A DNA stretch of 12,157 bases from an uncultured Chloroflexota bacterium (GTDB lineage Bacteria > Chloroflexota > Dehalococcoidia > Dehalococcoidales > RBG-16-60-22), in the NCBI GenBank assembly GCA_903915565.1, contig CAIWTG010000069.1, positions 1 to 12,157 of the forward strand. Reading direction: 5' to 3'. Position 1 is the first letter of the stretch; every line of letters begins with the position of its first letter. Under the pieces are notes generated by a model. The model was not told the origin of the DNA. It saw only the letters and a list, made by a program, of their open reading frames with translations, and searched no databases. Position numbers and translations under genes: made by a program. Below are positions 1 through 5,835 of this stretch, in pieces.

Positions 1-876
1 ATCTTTTTATCCGGGGTAATAGATGTTAACGCAGGGCAGCGCATTGTTGGGCATAATGTAGATATAGGTTATTTCTCTCAAACGCGCACCGATGTGTTAA
101 ATGTTGAGAATACAGTTTTACAGGAAGCCTACTCTGCTGCCCCGGGTTTTATGTCGGAAGAAATAATTAGGAGGATACTGGGGGCATTCTTATTTACCGG
201 GGATGATGTGCTGAAAGAGGTGGCGGTGCTTTCGGGCGGGGAAAAGACCCGTCTCGCCATTGCCAAGCTGTTAACGCGTCCGGCCAACTTCTTACTGCTG
301 GATGAGCCGACCAACCACCTGGACATCCCCAGCCGGGAAATACTGACCGACGCTTTAGACGCCTATACCGGTACGATATGTTTTATCACCCATGACAGGA
401 CGCTGATTCGGGAAATCGCCAATAAAATCATTGACATCAAGGATGGCAAGATGCGCGTCTTTAACGGTAATTACGACGAGTTTTTAGAAACTCAAACGCC
501 GCGTATTGACACCGTCCCGGAAACTTTAAGGGCTATCCGGGAGCACGCCCCGGTCAAACCCAAAGAAGACCGACAGCAGCGCAAGGCAATTGAAGCCAGC
601 TTGAGAAACGAGCTTTACCGCAAGGCGGGTCCCGTGAAAAAGCGCATCACCGAAATTGAAGAGAAAGTCGCCGAGCTTTCGGCTCGCCTGGACGAAATCG
701 AGGCGCTTTTCGCCGACCCGGACCATTATAAAGACGGCTTTAAAGTAGCGGAAACCAACCGCGAATACGTCAAAGCCAAGGAAAGCATCCGCGCGCTGAC
801 GGCCGAGTGGGAAAAGCTGACGGCAGAAGCCGAAAAACTGGCGCGGGAGAATGAGGAGAAGAAGGAAAGTATTTAG
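1..876 (+). CDS. ABC-F family ATPase, C-terminal part (5' end outside window)
   Basis: The reading frame is open from base 1 to the TAG at 874-876, giving 291 residues of a protein that began upstream. Visible in order are the Q-loop (GYFSQ, about residues 23-27), the ABC signature LSGGEKTR (77-84), Walker B with its acidic pair (LLLDEPTNHLD, from about 98), and the switch histidine in FITHDR (about 128-133). A charged, heptad-like C-terminal tail rich in Glu, Lys and Arg (about 185-285) looks like a coiled coil. The LDEPTNHLD motif and the absence of membrane segments are typical of ABC-F proteins, soluble ATPases that act on ribosomes rather than as transporters. This is their second nucleotide-binding domain plus the C-terminal extension. 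Whether it is a translation factor or an antibiotic-protection protein cannot be told from this half. It converges on the leftward EthD-like gene with a 5-base gap and no visible terminator between them. Confidence 0.93.
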   Translation: MFLSGVIDVNAGQRIVGHNVDIGYFSQTRTDVLNVENTVLQEAYSAAPGFMSEEIIRRILGAFLFTGDDVLKEVAVLSGGEKTRLAIAKLLTRPANFLLLDEPTNHLDIPSREILTDALDAYTGTICFITHDRTLIREIANKIIDIKDGKMRVFNGNYDEFLETQTPRIDTVPETLRAIREHAPVKPKEDRQQRKAIEASLRNELYRKAGPVKKRITEIEEKVAELSARLDEIEALFADPDHYKDGFKVAETNREYVKAKESIRALTAEWEKLTAEAEKLARENEEKKESI

Positions 877-881
877 ATATT

Positions 882-1223
882 TTACTTCGTCTCGTCCTTA
901 ATGACGTGCTCCTCCACCACCCATATTTTAGGCGGGCTCATGTCGGCTATTTTTGCCCAGTCCGCCATTAACGCGTCAGTTTCCTGGTTCTTTTTAATAT
1001 CCTTCGGCTGCTGCCAGTCTTCAATACTGTCGTACCATGTCTCGATAATGCCGTCGCCTTCATATTCCTGTTCCGGCGTCTCTACAAAGTGGTTCTGGAC
1101 GTATTTACGGAGGGCGGGGATACTTTTTGCCACCAGCGGCCCGTGGACGTTCTGCCAGTAATTATAAAATTCTTCCTTGCTGATACCCGGTTTTCTTTTT
1201 ACCAACATCATTACTTTTATCAT
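882..1223 (-). CDS. EthD-like dimeric alpha/beta-barrel protein, leftward copy
   Basis: This 113-residue protein begins MIKVMMLVKRK. It has the EthD/dimeric ferredoxin-like barrel pattern: a hydrophobic first strand, then KPGISKEEFYNYW and HGPL, then a conserved block KYVQNHF, EGDGIIETWYD and a closing strand ending WVVEEHVIK. EthD-family proteins are small, usually dimeric, and accompany ring-cleavage, ether-degradation and other oxidative pathways. No reaction can be assigned here. The start at 1223 was chosen because AAGGAG (1231-1236, minus strand) lies 7 bases upstream; the longer frame would begin at a TTG (1244) without a ribosome binding site. It is a close paralogue of the rightward gene at 1332-1655, from which it is divergently transcribed. 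Confidence 0.88.
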   Translation of the reverse strand: MIKVMMLVKRKPGISKEEFYNYWQNVHGPLVAKSIPALRKYVQNHFVETPEQEYEGDGIIETWYDSIEDWQQPKDIKKNQETDALMADWAKIADMSPPKIWVVEEHVIKDETK

Positions 1224-1243
1224 TTTCCTGCTCCTTTGCGTCA

Positions 1244-1273
1244 ATAATAGACGCCCCGCTGCCTACACGTCAA
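1244..1273 (-). promoter_or_regulatory. sigma70-type promoter for the leftward EthD-like gene
   Basis: On the minus strand, TTGACG (1268-1273) and TATTAT (1244-1249) are separated by 18 bases. The predicted start of transcription, about 1237, falls just before the Shine-Dalgarno sequence, so the leader would be only about 14 bases. The -35 box is one base from the -35 box of the opposite promoter. Confidence 0.6.
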
Positions 1274-1274
1274 A

Positions 1275-1304
1275 TTGAAAAATACGGCGGCTTCGGAGTA
1301 CAAT
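1275..1304 (+). promoter_or_regulatory. sigma70-type promoter for the rightward EthD-like gene
   Basis: TTGAAA (1275-1280) and TACAAT (1299-1304) are separated by 18 bases, and the ribosome binding site follows at 1317-1323. This placement argues against the upstream in-frame start codon at 1275, which would lie inside the -35 box. The gene probably drives the downstream TrkA-C membrane protein too. Confidence 0.6.
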
Positions 1305-1331
1305 GGGCATATTTCTAAAGGAGATTTATTC

Positions 1332-1655
1332 ATGATTAAGTCAATAGTTGTCGCCCACCGCAAAGCCGGGTTAACCCGCGAGGAGTTCAGCCGGTATTGG
1401 CTGGAAGAACATGCGCCGTTAGCCGCTAAACTGATGCCCGGTGTCCGGCGTTATGTGCAGAATCACTTTATCGCCATCCCGGGGATGGAATTCGAGGGAG
1501 ACGGTATTGTGGAAACGTGGTACGACGACGTTGCGAGCTGGCAAAAATCCATGGAGGCCATCCGCGCCTCTAAAGAACTGGCAGAGGATGGCGCCAAATT
1601 CTGCGACCTGCGTAATGCCAAGATGTGGCTGGTTGAAGAACATGTGATAAAATGA
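1332..1655 (+). CDS. EthD-like dimeric alpha/beta-barrel protein, rightward copy
   Basis: This 107-residue protein starts MIKSIVVAHRKAG. Its architecture matches the divergent neighbour: GLTREEFSRYW, HAPL, RRYVQNHF, EGDGIVETWYD and a final LVEEHVIK. The blocks YVQNHF, EGDGI, ETWYD and VEEHVIK are shared almost unchanged, so the two are duplicates that have since separated, or one was inverted after duplication. The start at 1332 is set by AAAGGAG at 1317-1323, 8 bases upstream, and by the promoter overlapping the alternative start. The family folds as a ferredoxin-like dimer; substrate and partner are unknown. A 33-base gap separates it from the membrane-protein gene at 1689, suggesting a shared transcript. 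Confidence 0.88.
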   Translation: MIKSIVVAHRKAGLTREEFSRYWLEEHAPLAAKLMPGVRRYVQNHFIAIPGMEFEGDGIVETWYDDVASWQKSMEAIRASKELAEDGAKFCDLRNAKMWLVEEHVIK

Positions 1656-1688
1656 CCTTACCGAGAAAAATTAAAAAAGGAGTTGATT

Positions 1689-2324
1689 ATGCAGATAACC
1701 GGTGTATTTATCTTTTTATTTGTCTGGCTGCTGATTTTGTGGGTGGGGGCTATCGCTCTGGAAGCAACCGGTATGGAACGATCTAAAGCGTTTTTCCAGT
1801 CGCTTTCCGCCTTAAGCAATACAGGTTTCACCACCCGGCAGGCGGAGGATATCGTGGAGTACCCCAGGCGCCGCCGCATCGTCTCGTGGCTGATTTTCCT
1901 CGGCTGCGTGGGGATTACCGCCTTTCTGTTTCTGATGATACTCTATGTTAAGGCCGGCATCGCCGCGCCTTCCGCAACGCACATCGGGATTATCGCGGGG
2001 TCGCTGGTAATTCTCATCATATTAATCTGGACCGGCGTCATCCGGTGGCTGGCCACTATCGTGCTCAAGGTGTTCCATAAAGGGCCAGTCAGCGTTGAGC
2101 TGCTGCACCAAAGTGACGACTATGCCGTGGCCCGCATTAAAATTACCGAAAAAAATAAAACCGGTTTAACGGTGGGTAAATTCCAAAAGGACGACCTGGC
2201 GGTTTTGGCTATTGAAAGAGGCGGCAAAGTAATTTCCTCGCCTAAAGACGCGGAGACGTTACAGGCGGGCGATTACCTGCTGTGTTACGGCAAAACCGTG
2301 GAGTTAGACAAGGAAGCCGGTTAG
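1689..2324 (+). CDS. small membrane protein with Trk-like pore loop and TrkA-C (RCK_C) domain
   Basis: The product has 211 residues. A first membrane segment (about 5-24) is followed by a short amphipathic stretch ending SALSNTGFTT (40-49), then an arginine cluster (60-63), a second membrane helix (about 66-87), a third (about 98-128), and a soluble domain (about 133-208) with the TrkA-C pattern (SVELLHQSDDYAV, LAIERGG, LQAGDYLLCYG). The helix-loop-helix and the NTGF motif resemble one pore repeat of TrkH/KtrB potassium transporters, whose filter loops are of the SAxxTTGF/NAGF type. Trk/Ktr proteins carry four such repeats in one chain; here there is one. RCK_C domains usually bind small ligands and gate K+ or other ion transport. 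Transport function is inferred, not shown. The ATG at 1689 is preceded by AAGGAG (1677-1682); a TTG at 1683 overlaps the spacer and is less likely. It converges on the cupin gene with a 7-base gap. Confidence 0.85.
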   Translation: MQITGVFIFLFVWLLILWVGAIALEATGMERSKAFFQSLSALSNTGFTTRQAEDIVEYPRRRRIVSWLIFLGCVGITAFLFLMILYVKAGIAAPSATHIGIIAGSLVILIILIWTGVIRWLATIVLKVFHKGPVSVELLHQSDDYAVARIKITEKNKTGLTVGKFQKDDLAVLAIERGGKVISSPKDAETLQAGDYLLCYGKTVELDKEAG

Positions 2325-2331
2325 GTCTCGT

Positions 2332-2817
2332 TTACTTAAAGACTTCCGGTTTAATTGGGCCGTCAACACCAGGCCCTCTAAAGGTGAATTCCTTGCCGTT
2401 CATCGTCTTGGTGAAAACGGGGCTTTGCAGGAGGGCAGTGAAAAACACCGGTCTATTGATGACGCGGAAGTTAAGCGGGCAATGCACCATATTCGGCGGG
2501 ATATAGACAACCGTCGGTTTATCGATTAAGTACTGCTCTTTTTCTTCCCCGAGAAATAAATCAATCTGCGCATCAAAGCTGCTGAAAAGATCGGCAGTGT
2601 CATTCCCCAGGAAAATCAGGTATTCATGAGCATCATGAGTATGGGGTTCCTTTTCCAACAGAATGGGTTTAATAAAACACTGCCAGCCAAAATTCATGTT
2701 TGCACCGGGTATCTGGGTATCCCCTCTAAAGTAAGCCTGGGGCTTGGACATAAACGGCAGGTCCATGTTTTCTTTAAAGTCGGAAAAGACAAATTGCTGA
2801 TACTTTTTCTTAGCCAT
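2332..2817 (-). CDS. single-domain cupin protein, function unknown
   Basis: This 161-residue protein has a jelly-roll cupin signature. Motif 1 is PHTHDAHEY with candidate metal ligands His59, His61 and Glu65 (HxHxxxE), and His64 adjacent. Motif 2 contains PPNMVHCPL with His112. The roughly 46-residue gap between motifs includes an acidic patch (LFLGEEKEQY). Cupins with this ligand set bind a divalent metal and act as isomerases, dioxygenases or binding proteins; the reaction here is not identifiable. The start is supported by GAAGGAG (2822-2828 on the minus strand) 5 bases upstream. There is no signal peptide, so it is probably cytoplasmic. It stands alone, with the tRNA-derived repeat region upstream of it. 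Confidence 0.85.
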   Translation of the reverse strand: MAKKKYQQFVFSDFKENMDLPFMSKPQAYFRGDTQIPGANMNFGWQCFIKPILLEKEPHTHDAHEYLIFLGNDTADLFSSFDAQIDLFLGEEKEQYLIDKPTVVYIPPNMVHCPLNFRVINRPVFFTALLQSPVFTKTMNGKEFTFRGPGVDGPIKPEVFK

Positions 2818-2900
2818 ATTGCTCCTTCAAATACAAGTTCACCACGATATTACACGAGAAGCAGAAAAAGGTCAACAAGCATGAAAAAATATCAGCGAGG

Positions 2901-2923
2901 ATTTGGTGGTGGAGGGCGGATTT
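2901..2923. repeat. diverged copy of the tRNA 3' end (third, outermost repeat)
   Basis: These 23 bases match the 3' end of the tRNA at 4614-4688 and the copy at 3809-3831 at 20 of 23 positions without gaps. They include the CCA complement and 2 flanking bases. Identity stops abruptly in the T-loop. A further block at 2947-2982 resembles the sequence just inside the next repeat (11 of 12 bases against 3831-3842, then an 11-base exact match against 3850-3860, then a 9-base exact match against 3875-3883). It marks the outer edge of the interval carrying the GAF gene. It could also be the end of a different tRNA, since its arm would read as a well-formed CCGCC T-stem strand. Confidence 0.6.
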
Positions 2924-2988
2924 CCTTCAACTATGTTTAAGCTAAGTGAACCGTCGACAAGTTGTTGTTTGACCTGCTATTACCCCAA

Positions 2989-3018
2989 TTATCAAATTCT
3001 ATCAATATGTTATATAAT
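2989..3018 (+). promoter_or_regulatory. possible promoter of the GAF-domain gene
   Basis: A perfect TATAAT (3013-3018) lies 18 bases after TTATCA (2989-2994, 4 of 6 matches to the -35 consensus). A second, weaker -10-like TGCTATTAC at 2976-2983 sits at the position equivalent to the extended -10 of the next cassette. The -10 box is convincing; the -35 is weak. Confidence 0.4.
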
Positions 3019-3099
3019 GTGGCTGAAATTCTATCGGTGAAAGCTTGATAAGCAATTAAGACTGACAAGATTTTCCAAATCATCAGCGAAATAACAGAA

Positions 3100-3765
3100 A
3101 TGTTATCGCTGACGCATGTCCCCGAGCGTTTCCTGGATAGTGCCTTAGATACTTTATCCCGAGCGCTGGGTACCAATTGCTGCTGGGTTCAAGTAATCGC
3201 TCCCGGCAGTAATAAACTAATTTTGTCTGCCCACCAAGGTTTTACCCCTTACATACAAGAAAAAATGGCTGCCATGGATTTAAACCATCCTCTCGCTAAA
3301 GAGATAATCGGCGCAGGAACCAGTGTAACCATCCCGGACTTAAGTCAAGACGGACATCTCGGTATGTCAATGTTTGCGGAATCGGGCTTTGTTGCTTTAA
3401 TCGCCGTGCCGATAATTACATATCGCGTAAATGGCATTATGGGAGTAGTTTATCGTACCAGAAAAAGATTTACCAAAGATGATTCTGATTTAATCACTGC
3501 CGTCGCCAGCATAATCGGCATAGCCATAAATGAATTCACATCTCCTAAACCGACGGATGATGAACAAAGAACTAAAAAGGCACCGTCTCCAGCAATGCTG
3601 GCGGAGAAAAACGAGATAAAAAAACCGGTGTTAAATAAACCTGAAAATATCACCGGTAAAGAGCAGCCGCCGGTAATTCATTCAGATAATGGTGATGAGT
3701 ATAAGGAACACCTGCACAAAATGATATCTTTCAGAAATGCTCACCGGGCTTTGCACCATAAGTGA
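3100..3765 (+). CDS. GAF-domain protein with disordered tail, 5' end uncertain
   Basis: From the ATG at 3100 the product has 221 residues. Residues 1-145 form a GAF domain: helix FLDSALDTLSRAL, strand CCWVQV, the central GTSVTIPDLSQD and SGFVALIAVPI, and closing DSDLITAVASIIGIAINEF. GAF domains bind small ligands or chromophores and usually regulate an attached output module. None is attached here, so it may act in trans or be a remnant. Residues 146-195 are Pro/Lys/Glu-rich and probably disordered. The last 22 are basic and histidine-rich (KEHLHKMISF, then HRALHHK). No Shine-Dalgarno precedes 3100. The helix expected before it (DKIFQIISEITE) is readable in frame upstream to about 3052, where tandem TGA and TAA codons (3046-3051) stop it. 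The true start is therefore a rare codon (several ATT codons are in frame) or the gene has lost its 5' end. Confidence 0.7.
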   Translation: MLSLTHVPERFLDSALDTLSRALGTNCCWVQVIAPGSNKLILSAHQGFTPYIQEKMAAMDLNHPLAKEIIGAGTSVTIPDLSQDGHLGMSMFAESGFVALIAVPIITYRVNGIMGVVYRTRKRFTKDDSDLITAVASIIGIAINEFTSPKPTDDEQRTKKAPSPAMLAEKNEIKKPVLNKPENITGKEQPPVIHSDNGDEYKEHLHKMISFRNAHRALHHK

Positions 3766-3807
3766 TGGTGAGTGAAATATCAGAGACTAAGCCAACTAAC
3801 GCAAAAT

Positions 3808-3846
3808 AATTTGGTGGTAGCGGGTGGATTTGAACCGCCGACCAAG
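3808..3846. repeat. 39-bp perfect direct repeat of the tRNA 3' end (outer copy, att-like)
   Basis: It is identical over 39 bases to 4610-4648. It contains the last 35 nucleotides of the minus-strand tRNA (part of the anticodon stem, variable loop, T-arm, acceptor 3' strand, A73 and CCA) plus 4 bases of downstream flank. No tRNA 5' half adjoins it, so it cannot encode a tRNA. A tRNA 3'-end copy at a distance from the intact gene is the classic footprint of site-specific integration at a tRNA. Confidence 0.92.
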
Positions 3847-3855
3847 AGTGACAAG

Positions 3856-3886
3856 TTGTTTTTCTGGAAACAGAACCTGCTATAAT
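3856..3886 (+). promoter_or_regulatory. extended -10 promoter of the DUF6629-like gene
   Basis: TATAAT (3881-3886) is preceded by TGC, an extended -10 element. TTGTTT (3856-3861) lies 19 bases upstream. The promoter begins 9 bases inside the repeat, so the cassette carries its own promoter. GTGAC (3849-3853 region) and GTCAC (3888-3892) flank it as a short inverted repeat. Confidence 0.65.
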
Positions 3887-3921
3887 AGTCACAAAAACAT
3901 CAGTAACACGAAAAGGATTCT

Positions 3922-4590
3922 ATGTGTTTTTCAGCTGAAGCCAGTTTTACGGGAAGCGCCGTAATATCCGCTATCGGTGTGGCTACACTGATGAAAGTCA
4001 AAAAACCGGCGCAGATACCTTTTGCGGTAATACCGTTCATATTTGGCATCCAACAATGTGCTGAGGGCATATTATGGATAACTCTGAAATCTGGCAGCGC
4101 GGACAAACTCCAATCTACCGGTATGTATATATTTCTCATAACAGCGTTGATTATCTGGCCAACGATGATTCCACTATCCATTTGGCTTTTAGAAAAGGGG
4201 AAGCAGAGAAGGAAAGTCCTGGCTGGTTTAATAGCCGCCGGGGGAATAGTATCAGTGTTTTATACTTACTGCCTCATTCTTTACAGTGTCTACCCACAGA
4301 TACAAAGTTTCCACATCGTATACATTGATGATTTCCCCAGAGCCCTGGTAAGGATAGCCTTCGTTATCTACCTGGTCGCCACTATCGCGCCGCTATTTGT
4401 GTCTTCAGTTAAACGGATGTGGCTTTTTGGTGTTCTTGTTGCGGTATCTTGTCTGGTTACCGGAGTATTCTTTGTAGAATATCTGACATCAATTTGGTGC
4501 TTCTTTGCGGCGCTTATCAGCATAACGATTTATTGGATACTTAGAAAGATGCAAAGTGAGGAAAGGCAAATACCAGAAACTTCTTTATGA
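3922..4590 (+). CDS. DUF6629-like multi-pass membrane protein, function unknown
   Basis: The 222-residue product begins MCFSAEASFTGSAV, followed by IGVATLMKVKKPAQIPFAVIP and FGIQQCAEGILW. I recognise this N-terminal pattern as the DUF6629 family (MCFSAxASF start; AEGxxW in the second helix). About seven hydrophobic segments span the chain (roughly 10-25, 32-55, 66-88, 98-122, 138-158, 164-185 and 188-206), ending in a charged cytoplasmic-looking tail. No function is established. The start is supported by AAAGGA (3912-3917) 4 bases upstream and a strong promoter, so the gene looks intact and expressed. It is the only gene between the two tRNA-derived repeats and ends 19 bases before the inner one. 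Confidence 0.85.
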   Translation: MCFSAEASFTGSAVISAIGVATLMKVKKPAQIPFAVIPFIFGIQQCAEGILWITLKSGSADKLQSTGMYIFLITALIIWPTMIPLSIWLLEKGKQRRKVLAGLIAAGGIVSVFYTYCLILYSVYPQIQSFHIVYIDDFPRALVRIAFVIYLVATIAPLFVSSVKRMWLFGVLVAVSCLVTGVFFVEYLTSIWCFFAALISITIYWILRKMQSEERQIPETSL

Positions 4591-4609
4591 TGAAGTAAGT
4601 ATTAATGGG

Positions 4610-4648
4610 AATTTGGTGGTAGCGGGTGGATTTGAACCGCCGACCAAG
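4610..4648. repeat. 39-bp direct repeat, inner copy (within the intact tRNA gene)
   Basis: This is the partner of 3808-3846. Of its 39 bases, 35 are the 3' half of the tRNA and 4 lie downstream. In an integration model it would be the attachment site that restores the tRNA gene. Confidence 0.92.
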
Positions 4649-4688
4649 GGCTTATGAGTCCCCTGCTCTACCACTGAGCTACGCTACC
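4614..4688 (-). tRNA. tRNA with CAU anticodon, probably elongator tRNA-Met
   Basis: Read on the minus strand, 75 nucleotides fold as a cloverleaf: acceptor GGTAGCG/CGCTACC, D-stem GCTC/GAGC with a 7-base loop, anticodon loop CTCATAA (anticodon CAT), variable TGGTC, T-loop TTCAAAT, discriminator A and an encoded CCA. The G1-C72 pair excludes the initiator type. Met is preferred over the lysidine-modified Ile(CAU) tRNA, but the two cannot be fully separated from sequence alone. Two stem mismatches stand out: A31-G39 at the top of the anticodon stem and C51-A63 in the T-stem. The latter is within the part shared with the 3808-3846 copy. Confidence 0.9.
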
Positions 4689-4699
4689 AGCCAAGAAAA

Positions 4700-4729
4700 A
4701 ATATAACATTTAGCCGATTGGGCTGTCAA
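4700..4729 (-). promoter_or_regulatory. promoter of the tRNA gene
   Basis: On the minus strand a perfect TTGACA (4724-4729) is followed after 18 bases by TATATT (4700-4705), about 12 bases before the tRNA 5' end. The -35 box overlaps the stop codon of tupC, so the tRNA has its own promoter embedded in the end of the upstream operon. Confidence 0.7.
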
Positions 4730-5835
4730 TCTCGCGGTATAACGTGGATGCTGACGGCTTTTATTAACGCTACCACCCTGGTGCCCTCCCGCAGCTCCAT
4801 TTCCTCGGCCGACTTCCTGGTTATTAACGCCGTGAGCTCAATTCCACAGTCGATGGTAACTCTCACCTGGGAACCTGTACGGAACAGCTTTACTATCTTG
4901 CCGGGGAAGCGATTGCGCGCACTGGTTTTAGTGCTGCCGGCAGATGGCATATTGATAGTAATATCATCGAAAGGCAACAACAAAATTACCCGGCTTCCGG
5001 CAGGACGCTCGGAGCAAACCTCAATTTGTACTTGGCCAACCCGCACCATCGCCAGGCCTTCACTCTGTTCTTCTACCACCCCGTGAATTACATTGCCAGT
5101 TTCTATAAAGCTGGCGACCTCCTCGTTAGCCGGGGAAGAAAACACCACCGATGGCGTGCCTATCTGAATAATCTTACCGCGTATAATTACACCTACTCGG
5201 TCAGTCAATGCCAGAGCTTCATTGCGGTCGTGAGTGACAATGACGGTAGTTATTTTGGTTTCTCCCAGCACCGACTTAAAGTCCTCCAGCAGCGCCTGCC
5301 GCGTGGGACCATCCAGCGCCGTGAAAGGCTCGTCCAGGAATAGGACTTCCGGCTGCAGAGCAAAAGCCCTCGCTAGACTGGCTCGTTTGGCCTCACCGCT
5401 GGAAAGCGTCCGCGCCTGTCTTTTCGCCAGCTCCGCAACGCCGAATCTTTCCAGCCATTTTTCTGCCCTGGTCTTTATTTCTCCCGCCGGTACTTTTCTC
5501 AATTTTAAGCCGGTTACTACGTTATCCCAGACGCTGGTATTGAGTAATAACGATTCTTGAAAAACCACAGCTATTTTGCGATGCAGCTGTAATATGGATT
5601 TCCCGTCTAAGACAGGTATGCCATTATAGGAGACAATACCTGTTTGCGGCTTAATTAGACGAGTCAGGCAGAGAAGCAGGGTGGTTTTACCCGAACCGTT
5701 CGGACCGATGATGCCCAGCACTTCGTTTTGGTAGACCCCGATAGAAGGTACATCCAGCACCTTTTGACCACCGTAGGTAACAATAAGGTCTTTAGCCTCC
5801 ACTAATGGCATGGCGCTGGTGGAATTATCTCTCAC
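4726..5835 (-). CDS. tupC: tungstate ABC transporter ATP-binding protein
   Basis: This 369-residue ATPase energises tungstate import with TupB and TupA. It shows Walker A GPNGSGKTT (44-52), the Q-loop VFQES (Gln93), signature LSSGEAKR (144-151), Walker B VLFLDEP (164-170) and the switch histidine in THDR (His202). The C-terminal 125 residues look like regulatory TOBE/MOP-type domains (about 245-295 and 305-368; the second includes PGKIVKLFRTGSQVRV), which in related transporters bind the oxyanion. The GTG start at 5835 overlaps the tupB stop in a GTGA arrangement, implying translational coupling. The internal ATG at codon 9 has no ribosome binding site. Assignment to tungstate rather than molybdate rests on the TupA partner. 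Confidence 0.9.
   Translation of the reverse strand: MRDNSTSAMPLVEAKDLIVTYGGQKVLDVPSIGVYQNEVLGIIGPNGSGKTTLLLCLTRLIKPQTGIVSYNGIPVLDGKSILQLHRKIAVVFQESLLLNTSVWDNVVTGLKLRKVPAGEIKTRAEKWLERFGVAELAKRQARTLSSGEAKRASLARAFALQPEVLFLDEPFTALDGPTRQALLEDFKSVLGETKITTVIVTHDRNEALALTDRVGVIIRGKIIQIGTPSVVFSSPANEEVASFIETGNVIHGVVEEQSEGLAMVRVGQVQIEVCSERPAGSRVILLLPFDDITINMPSAGSTKTSARNRFPGKIVKLFRTGSQVRVTIDCGIELTALITRKSAEEMELREGTRVVALIKAVSIHVIPRD

Larger units (their letters stand above)
3808..4648. mobile_element. putative 0.8-kb single-gene cassette integrated at the tRNA 3' end
   Basis: The unit is bounded by the two 39-bp direct repeats, 802 bases apart start to start. It contains one promoter, one gene (a DUF6629-like membrane protein) and almost nothing else. 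The intact tRNA sits at one end and the 3' fragment at the other, as for attL/attR of tRNA-targeted integrative elements. The element encodes no recombinase, so mobilisation would need one supplied from elsewhere, or the element is a remnant after deletion. The neighbouring interval 2901-3807 has the same layout with a more eroded repeat. Mobility is inferred; the repeat structure is directly visible. Confidence 0.55.

Noticed and set aside
2881..2940. Short open frame encoding a 19-residue Gly-rich peptide (MKKYQRGFGGGG...)
   Set aside because: It runs through the tRNA-derived repeat, whose GGT/GGA bases create the glycines, and has only a poor ribosome binding site.
2937..3176. Minus-strand open frame opposite the GAF 5' region
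   Set aside because: It overlaps promoter and repeat sequence, has no recognisable domain, and looks like a chance frame.
3754..3770. Hairpin CACCAT/ATGGTG at the GAF stop codon as a terminator
   Set aside because: The stem is only 6 bp and no T-run follows.
3808..3846. A second tRNA gene
   Set aside because: Only the 3' half is present; the bases that follow do not form an anticodon or D-arm, so it is a fragment.
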